From positions 129,001-193,000 of the forward strand of contig JAQFVV010013061.1 in assembly GCA_028023455.1 (NCBI GenBank): a DNA stretch of 64,000 nucleotides, in the 5' to 3' direction. Within the stretch, counting starts at the first letter, position 1. The number at the start of each line of letters is the position of its first letter. Origin of the DNA: Epiperipatus broadwayi (Eukaryota > Onychophora > Udeonychophora > Euonychophora > Peripatidae). Below are positions 56,620 to 64,000 of the stretch, one piece after another. A program made the position numbers and the translations under genes. The notes below the pieces were generated by a model that was given only the letters and a program-made list of their open reading frames with translations, was not told the origin of the DNA and made no database searches.

Positions 56620-58430
56620 AACCATATATTTTAGTATAAAATATATTAATTGATGTAACTAATATAAAAAAATTTTCTTTCTTCTTTTGGTGATTTGATT
56701 GGCTTGATTTGCACTTTGAACAGATTATTCTCTTATATTATTTTAATAAATTTAAGTTTGCTTCTTCTCATATACTAACTCATATCAAAACGTTTAACTT
56801 TTAAAAAATTTGACAACACATTAAAATTTGGTAAAATATTACTAAAAATAATATTTTTGTTTTATTTGTTTAAAATGATCTTAAATTATTATTTCCATTG
56901 AATTAAAAAAACCAATTGTTCAATTAAATATTAATTATTAAAAATAAATACAGTAATTATGTATGCGTCTCAAAGTAATAAAAGAAAAGAGCGCGAATTT
57001 AGGAGAAGATTGTCTGATAGTTTGCTTTTGGAGGGAGAAAGAAAAGAAAATGGTAAAGGCAAATGGTGTAAATTTGATAAGCTTATTTTAAAATAGTTAA
57101 TAAGTAAATGGATTACCACAAAATTTGCTATAAACGTAAATATAACATAGTGGTAATTAATTATAAGATGAATTGCTAAATTTAAAAGTCTGTTCAAGTC
57201 GGCTGGCCAAGTGGATCGAATCACCGGTAAAATGTTCCCAATATTACATTTTGAGATGTCGGAGCTTCCCAGTTTAAAGGATTTAAACTGCAAGAGTTTG
57301 GTATGTTTTTAAAATGTTTATTATTCTACAATTTGGAAAAATTAAATAAGTATTTTAATTACAGAAGTTTTATGAATATGAAAATTTGCTTTTTAAAAAA
57401 AAAAGAAGTTTAAGTTAAAGTAAAATGTTAAAGTTATCAACATAGTTTAATATTTCCGTTTCTAATTCTAATAAAAATATAGTATTGATTGATATTTAAC
57501 TTTACAATGCCAGTAATATTTTCTAGTTAATTTGTTTAACATTTGGATAATAAATAGTCTTCAAAATAATTAATCAAAGCTATTTTCTAATTTATCGTCG
57601 ATTTGAAATGATTGAATTAATTGCTATAATTGGTATTCCTAGATTTAAGCGTGGATGAATAAATATTCGCATGGATGTGATAAACTTGGAACATTTTTAA
57701 TAAAGAAAGGTAGAGATTAATAACTTTTGAAAAACATTTTCATTTAAATTCTGCATGTCATGTTTTTGAAATTGTTTCATGTTTATGTAGCCACGTAAAA
57801 TCGTTAATCTAATAGTGATTGTAATAACTAAGACAATGGATAAAATTGCATGTATGGAATTCAACTATAGTTATAGCTATTGCTTTGTATATTTATTGTT
57901 CGACGCATCGTACATGGATTCCACGGATCATATGGAACTATAAAAATGCTATACATTTTATTTATATCATACACACACACCTGTTAAATTTTATGTGTTT
58001 GATGAATAATACATTACTTTAATTTTATTATTATATGAACTTGCATGTGAAGTTCATAAGTTACATTTTATTAAGTTTAAATTAATAGAGGTTAAATAAA
58101 ATATTTATTCAAGAGAATAGCGCTTGCGAAAAAGCTTGAAAAATACTAAATGAATTCATGAGATGTATCAATCTTTGTGAGGTATTTCGTTAGTCTTTCC
58201 AGATTTATATTCCTATACTAATATTACTTATATTATATTACACATGTTTTATTTAAAGCAAGATAAGCTATTACATTAGTTGTCCTGATTAGTGTAACAT
58301 TTTATTATGCAAGAACCCACATTTTCTAAAGTGTTAGTGTTTTTCTGAATGGCCAGAATAACTGAGGAGGATGATGTTGCACTTTAATGTGAAGTAAATA
58401 GTAATGTTGTTTTAGAATGTTAAAAGGCAT
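56617..58430. other. AT-rich stretch, no gene recognised
   Basis: A GC-richer patch at 57195-57300 (GTCGGCTGGCCAAGTGG) has no recognised product; the minus-strand frame across it is probably chance. No repeat families seen. Confidence 0.45.
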
Positions 58431-58521
58431 TAATCTGTGCTGGTGGTTAATCCGCAGATTATTTAATTGCCATTTTTGTATTTTACACTCATTCCTGTGC
58501 TGGTAGTTAATCCGCGGAATG
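58431..58521 (+). repeat. Two 60-bp-spaced stem-loop repeats
   Basis: TGTGCTGGTGGTTAATCCGC at 58436-58455 recurs as TGTGCTGGTAGTTAATCCGC exactly 60 bases on. Each is bracketed by short complementary arms: TAATCTG with CAGATTA in the first, CATTCC with GGAATG in the second. A looser third copy (ATTCCTATGTGTAGATG to CCACAGGAAT) lies at 58584-58617. Conserved loops with different but still complementary arms hint at an RNA or protein-binding structure. The arms are offset by one base, so they are not strict covariation. Confidence 0.6.
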
Positions 58522-58619
58522 GTGTACTTGTACTTATTGCTTTATGATGGTATATAAATCCACAAAACGCTTAGTGTTATTTAATTCCTATGTGTAGATG
58601 AATACATCCACAGGAATAT

Positions 58620-59984
58620 GTTTTACTTCATAGATATAAGTTGGGCAAAGTATTTTAGTTAATCTGCTAAATCATCTTCTTCCATTTGTAAGCATAATTT
58701 ATAGGTTAGATCATCAAATTGTCGCAGGACATTCTATTCAAGTTACTAAATAATAGTTAATTGTTGGTTGATTATTGTTTACCGGAATGTAAGTTTACAT
58801 TTTCACTTTATTTAATGATTACATTGTAGCTAACATCCTACAGATATAATATTATTTATTATATTATTATGAGTTTACGGTAGGGATTTATTGAATCTGG
58901 AAATGATGTTAAATATTTCATAAGTTGATACTGAATATCGTATAATCTCATCAATATTCATTATATTAGATTGATATAAGGTATGATTAGATTTTAAAAA
59001 ACTGTACCTATGATAAGTTATTGAAGAAAGTCGATAGAATTATAATTTATTTATTTTATTTGTTTATTTATGTTTTTTTTTTAATTATAACATTGGAATT
59101 AATTACTTATTATTCATAAATTTGTAAATAAAAGTTGATTTATAATTAAACTTACTGTGCCGTTGCTATGTGTCATTCTTAAAATCAGAAATCATAAACC
59201 TTGGATAGAGCATACATTGAAGTACATACTATCGTCAACATGATATAATAGTTGATTGATATTTTGAGAAAACATTTAGATGCTTCTCGTCTTTGGTAGT
59301 TTATGATGTGTAAGGTACAATAAAATCCCATTTACCTTTTCCATCATTTTGGCTTTGCGTAGTTGATTCTAGTATACAATACAAATTAATTATTAAACTT
59401 GTAAACAGATTTACCAAATAATGACAAGATTGAATATATTTACTTAACGTTTTTAAATTGTTATTCGTCAGTATAAGAAGAGTCTCAGTAATATAGTAAA
59501 CTATAAAAATAAAAAGAACCCAAGTATTTATATTTATTTATTGCAAAGCTTTACCTGGACTAGCATTCGTATTTAAAATCATATAGATGGTTTAAAATTT
59601 CATAATCTTATGTAGTTTCACAAATTATGCCATCTTGTACATGGTCGGCCATCAGGTCTCATACAATAAAAATCGCAAATTAAGGTTTGCAAAATAATAA
59701 CATTACACTTATAAATTGTTTAACGTATTTTATCATACTACTATGATAGGTCTTTGCGGTACACCCTGGCTGCGATCAAATTAAATCATAAAGTTTATGT
59801 TAGATCATTGGTTTGATCTATGGTAAGTTGCTCCAGATGTTGATTGTGGTCTTTGGTGCATTAAATAGATAGCACGATATGCTTTTGGTTACAGCTCTTA
59901 ATAGCTGATAATGTGCAGCGGGAATTGATCAGTGATAGAAGTTAAGATTCTTAGCGCACTTACGTTACGTAGTTGGGACCACAC
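58620..59984. other. AT-rich stretch, no gene recognised
   Basis: No recognised gene or repeat. Confidence 0.5.
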
Positions 59985-60146
59985 AATTAACGGTTACAAT
60001 TTATAGTGCCGCAGTGTGTTCGGCATGATGGGTAGTTGAGGGGCAAGCAGATGGTTACAATTTATGGCCGCCCAACTACAGGGGCCTTCGATGGCTATAG
60101 CTGGCCATGAAGAATTATAGGTTACAATATATATATATATTGTAAC
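59985..60146 (+). repeat. Periodic GGTTACAA repeat ending in a palindrome
   Basis: GGTTACAATTTAT at 59992 and 60053 and GGTTACAATAT at 60120, spaced 61-67 bases. GTAGTTGGG, GTAGTTGAG and CCCAACTAC variants lie between. The last copy forms a perfect 26-bp palindrome at 60121-60146 around a TA core. The block is GC-richer than its surroundings. Confidence 0.6.
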
Positions 60147-60502
60147 TGGTTGAGTTACATGGTATGCCATAATAATATAGTGTGTGCATATATATATATA
60201 AAGAAAAAGTAGAAATAAACACAGAATAAATTTTTGTAGATATTTTTCTATATTTCCTAAAATAAAATAATGATAAGTAAAGGGTTAAATAACTGGGTTT
60301 AAAATAATATTTTATTGTAAAATTAAATATTTTAAAAAGGTCTGATAAAAATTATTTATAAATCTAATTTTGAAATGTAAAAACACAATACCTGTTTTTA
60401 AAATTTTTTAAATTAATTAAAACATGTATGTTTTTAAAGGGATTAATGAGATAAAAATAAAACCTCTGTTTTTAATCAAGATGTTATCACCTTAGATGAT
60501 TT

Positions 60503-60511
60503 TATAAAAGG
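60503..60511 (+). promoter_or_regulatory. TATA box candidate upstream of the 60.9 kb ORF
   Basis: TTTTATAAAAGGGCTG is close to the consensus core promoter. About 370 bases of GC-richer sequence without further TATA boxes separate it from the first ATG at 60882, fitting a 5' leader. It could equally be an LTR promoter. Confidence 0.35.
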
Positions 60512-60881
60512 GCTGATAACAAAATTAGCTCCAGTCTGGATAGTGATTTTAAAGAGAACAGTTTGGCTTGCAGTTTTATAAGAGTTAGCAGAAGAGCTAG
60601 CTATAAAGTTGGCTCAAGTATTTTGTGAAGAGTTGGTAACTGTAGCAGAAAATGGCCATAGTAAAACTAGCTGCAAAGATGCCATGAGAATGTAAGAAGG
60701 CAAGATAGTAGACTGTTTTCCTTAGCAGGAGTTTGAATTTACATAGAGAAAACGGTCAAGATTCTTTGTAATTCATAGCCTTAAAAGTGTTCTGGAAAAC
60801 AGCTTGCTGACCTGAAACTTACAAAAACCAAGTATAAGTGGAACTGACTACAGAAAAAAAAAAAAACAAATTATCGGAATT

Positions 60882-61040
60882 ATGTACTTTTACCTGATAA
60901 TGACAACAAACCTGGATTACATTTTTTATGATGGATCAACTTGCCCCAAAAAAAAATACCAGCTAAATAAAGAAGTAGTTATACGTATGCTACTGTGTCT
61001 ACATATGCAAAGAGAAGCACAAATAAACTTGCATACAAAA
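60882..61040 (+). CDS. Candidate first coding exon, unknown product
   Basis: An ATG at 60882 (and a second at 60900 with ACAACA following) opens a frame that runs to AAAA at 61040, directly followed by GTGAGT, a consensus splice donor, in phase 0. The 47-53 residues include DGSTCPKKKYQLNKEVVIR and are less biased in composition than most frames in the window. Upstream lie a TATA box (60503) and a plausible leader. I recognise no domain. No acceptor or second exon was identified inside the window, though an AATAAA occurs near 61763. It could be a host first exon, the start of a retroelement gag-like ORF, or chance. Confidence 0.28.
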
Positions 61041-62524
61041 GTGAGTTGTTTTTCAATAATTCATTTGATGGACATTTTAAATCTATATTTTTAAATTTAA
61101 AGACATTTATAATTAGTTAAGAGGTAACCTAATAAAAGCTTTCTAACCTCTGGAAAATTGACTATATATTTTTTTAAAAGAATAAAAGAAAGCTAAAATA
61201 GAATTTGATAAACAGTTTTTTTTTAAATATTGATACACACATATATATGTAAATTTTATGTATATTCAAAATGAAATTATTAATTATAAAAGTATTGTTA
61301 TTTATTGTTTGACAAATTTGGATTTGTTAATACTCTGTGAAATTCTATATGCATGTTGTAGTAAACCTGGCATAAGTATTTGTATTATTTGAAGTATAAT
61401 TTAGGGGCTTAATCATGTATTATTTTTATGTAAAAGTTAAATATGTTCAGAGGTTTCACGCACACACATGTATGTGTGCATATATTGTCAATTATAACAC
61501 ATATGTAAAATTTGATCATTTTTTTATAATTATTTTATATTAATTAAAATGTATTCCTTGTATATTATAAAACACACATCTGTGTATGTATATATATATG
61601 CGTTTATATAAACTAATTAAGAAATAATGCAATTGATGTACTAACTTGAATTTTGTAGTAATCTTGTAAATTACAGAGTGATGACTTTATTATTGTGTAT
61701 CATTCAAAATCAGAACCTTTATAAGACCTTAATCATTTATTTTTCTTTTTTGTTATTAATAAACCTGTATTTAATTGTTAAAAATGGTTTTCATCATCTC
61801 TTGGTCACATACAGTAATAGAGCTTGTGTTCTCTGAGCTAGATTTGAGCACAGGATGAATATATAAATGAGGATGTGTATTTAGTGCTTTGGGGCATCCA
61901 GAGATGATCAATCATCATCCTGGTTGGCCCAAAAGAGGATACTCTTTAAATCCCACACACTATATTTTATTTTACTTTAGTCTTGTTAAAAAAAATTAAG
62001 TTTATAGTTGGCCAGTACAAGTGGCCAGAGCATTGATGATGATCAGCATGTTTTAAATGTTCCAGCATTATTGTTTTGATTTCTGATTCTTATGTATTTT
62101 AAAGGATGGGCACTAAGCTGGTGCATCCAAGTTATGTTTAAATAATTGCCCAAGATGGTAAAGGCTCATTAGTTAGCCCAGTCTAAAGAAGACCCATTTT
62201 CAATCCAGCCACAATATGATCTGTTGATTTTATTCTGATTTCTTGTACTAATTTGTTTATTCCCATCAATGATGATGATGGATGGTTATTTCTCTCAAGT
62301 ATTTACTTGTACTTATTTTTTAAATTATAATGCTGATGGATTTATAGTTGCTTGCTGATCTCTCAATGTTCACAGAGATTTTCTAATCTCATGCTTTTAT
62401 ACTTATATATACTTTGTAAACTATTGATATTTCATTTTAAATAGACAGAGGTGATGATGATTTTCCATCACCCCAGGTTCAGTCCATTTTACTTATCACC
62501 CATACTACCCACCCCCATCCTGTT

Positions 62525-62564
<40 letters not shown>

Positions 62565-64000
62565 GTCCATTAATATTATTTAAATTATAATATATATATA
62601 TATATATAGTAATGGACTAAAACTGACCAATAAGGAAATGGTTCAAGTTTAAAGCATTACAAATTGAAACACCAGTTGTAATGTTATAAAATAGTAATGA
62701 TGGTAATGTAAGCAAGATTCGCTGACTAATCCACATTCACACCTCAATTAGAGATGCCAAATTATAAAGATATGGAACTACATAATGTGTTAATGACAAA
62801 AACTTTTTAATTATTTACAAGCTTGTGCATGTTATCTTATAACTATTACAACACTAATAATTCTTTCTAAATAGCTCATAAATTTACAGTCTCAATTAAA
62901 TGCTAATACAAATGAGAATGGTGATAAGAGATTTTGTTATTGTATAAATTTACGCACATTAACTTATAATTAAAAAAACATATTTTTTTTTCTTTAAATG
63001 CCCCACAGATTTAGGATTCAAATTGAAATGGAATAAACCTAGCCTAAATGTTAATTGCCAAATTGTAATGGATTAAAAATGCAAAAAGCCAATACTTCAG
63101 ATTCCCCTGTGAATTGAAGCCCCAAATTATAATGGGATAAATGTTTACAATGCTAAACTATAATAAAAACAAAATTTACAAGATCAACTTATCTAATATA
63201 TCTCACAACTTACACCAATTATAATGATATAAAATTAAAACTAATACTCCAAATAATCAAATCTTAGCAACATAAAATAATTGAAAGCTTTCTATTTAAT
63301 ATCTTTACAAATATGATTAGCAATTCATAATAACTTATCCTTCAAATCAATAAAACTATACATTAAAGTATAAATTATAATTACTCTATATGCCTAGAAA
63401 TATTAGTAATCTATTTTAAATAAATGTGAATAATAAAAACCTAATGTCTAAATTAAATATAAATTATATCAATAAGCTTTAAATTTAAACAAACTAGTTT
63501 GTTCTAATTAATATGATTAAAATATCAATTGTAATGCATACAGTTACTAATTTTATATCATAAAATTATCACCTTTCTAACTAAATAATAAGTTATTGTA
63601 ACACACATCCAAAAAATAATAGTTTAAAATAATACACTAACATCCAATTATAATTTACCTTTGTATACCTCGAGTAATTAACATATTTATATTTTATAAA
63701 CTATTAAACTAGTTCAAATATGGATTTTTTTTATCAGAATTTAACTATTAAAATAATTATGTTGATTTTTTAATTAATTACTATACTTCGAGCCATAATA
63801 AATAAATTAATCTATTATCATTTAAGAAGTATACATAGCTCAAATATTAATATGTTGAATTTATAAAAAAGAATGTAATAAATAACACTATAAGTGCTTT
63901 TCAATCCAACCATTTGATTACAGTACTATTTTATGATTATTTATTATAAATATAAAATGTAAATCAAGACATAACCAATATGTATTAAAATTTTATTAGC
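61041..64000. other. AT-rich stretch to window end, no gene recognised
   Basis: (TA)n arrays lie at 62528-62560 and 62588-62607; (GAT)n near 62270 and 62450. AATAAACCTG near 61762 could be a polyadenylation signal for the candidate gene at 60.9 kb. Beyond 62.7 kb the sequence is plain AT-rich. Confidence 0.5.

Overview
This window is strongly AT-rich eukaryotic DNA that looks like intergenic or intronic sequence from an invertebrate animal. The evidence is very long (TA)n microsatellites, RTE-type non-LTR retrotransposon relics, a hAT-type MITE, a tRNA-derived SINE, and no multi-exon host gene or prokaryotic operon. The species cannot be fixed from sequence alone. Nearly all open reading frames are chance frames; the recognisable coding matter is decayed retroelement sequence plus one weak candidate first exon near 60.9 kb.

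Most repeats here belong to several families of small non-autonomous elements that carry recognisable type I hammerhead ribozyme (HHR) motifs. I name them A (copies near 0.1, 6.7, 23.2, 35.5, 40.6, 41.8 and 55.4 kb), B (12.65 and 44.2-44.9 kb), C (tandem arrays at 28.2-29.1 and 46.9-47.6 kb) and D (18.8, 21.6, 30.1 and 39.2 kb, plus end fragments at 24.0 and 27.9 kb). The best copies have the CTGATGA and GAAA core, a paired stem I with an internal loop, a stem II hairpin, and a very short palindromic stem III followed by a legal cleavage residue. Family C is a head-to-tail array of about 400-bp units with one ribozyme per complete unit, the layout of ribozyme-bearing 'retrozyme' repeats known from metazoans. 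Family A copies have 10-16 bp target-site duplications. Family D also has tRNA-like A and B box sequences. B and C share sequence and appear to be branches of one family.

RTE-type LINEs form the other main component: a nearly full-length but dead copy at 24.97-27.74 kb (endonuclease, reverse transcriptase and C-terminal region, with a TGATGAT-type tail), a 5'-truncated but open copy at 12.11-12.63 kb, and decayed minus-strand copies at 54.74-55.77 kb and 42.69-42.78 kb. A foldback element at 55.85-56.52 kb contains an ORF faintly like a GIY-YIG domain. An hAT-like MITE (45.10-45.63 kb) and a tRNA-derived SINE (23.68-23.78 kb) have perfect target-site duplications.

Layout: 0-12 kb holds sparse A elements, perfect hairpins, two TATA-box regions and a tandem duplication; 12-13.1 kb the RTE/B cluster bounded by (TA)n; 13.3-18.8 kb featureless; 18.8-30.5 kb the densest repeat cluster; 30.5-39 kb mostly featureless; 39-47.6 kb a second dense cluster; 47.6-54.7 kb mostly featureless; 54.7-56.6 kb RTE relic and foldback element; 56.6-64 kb low repeat content, with small local repeats, a TATA box and a possible exon.
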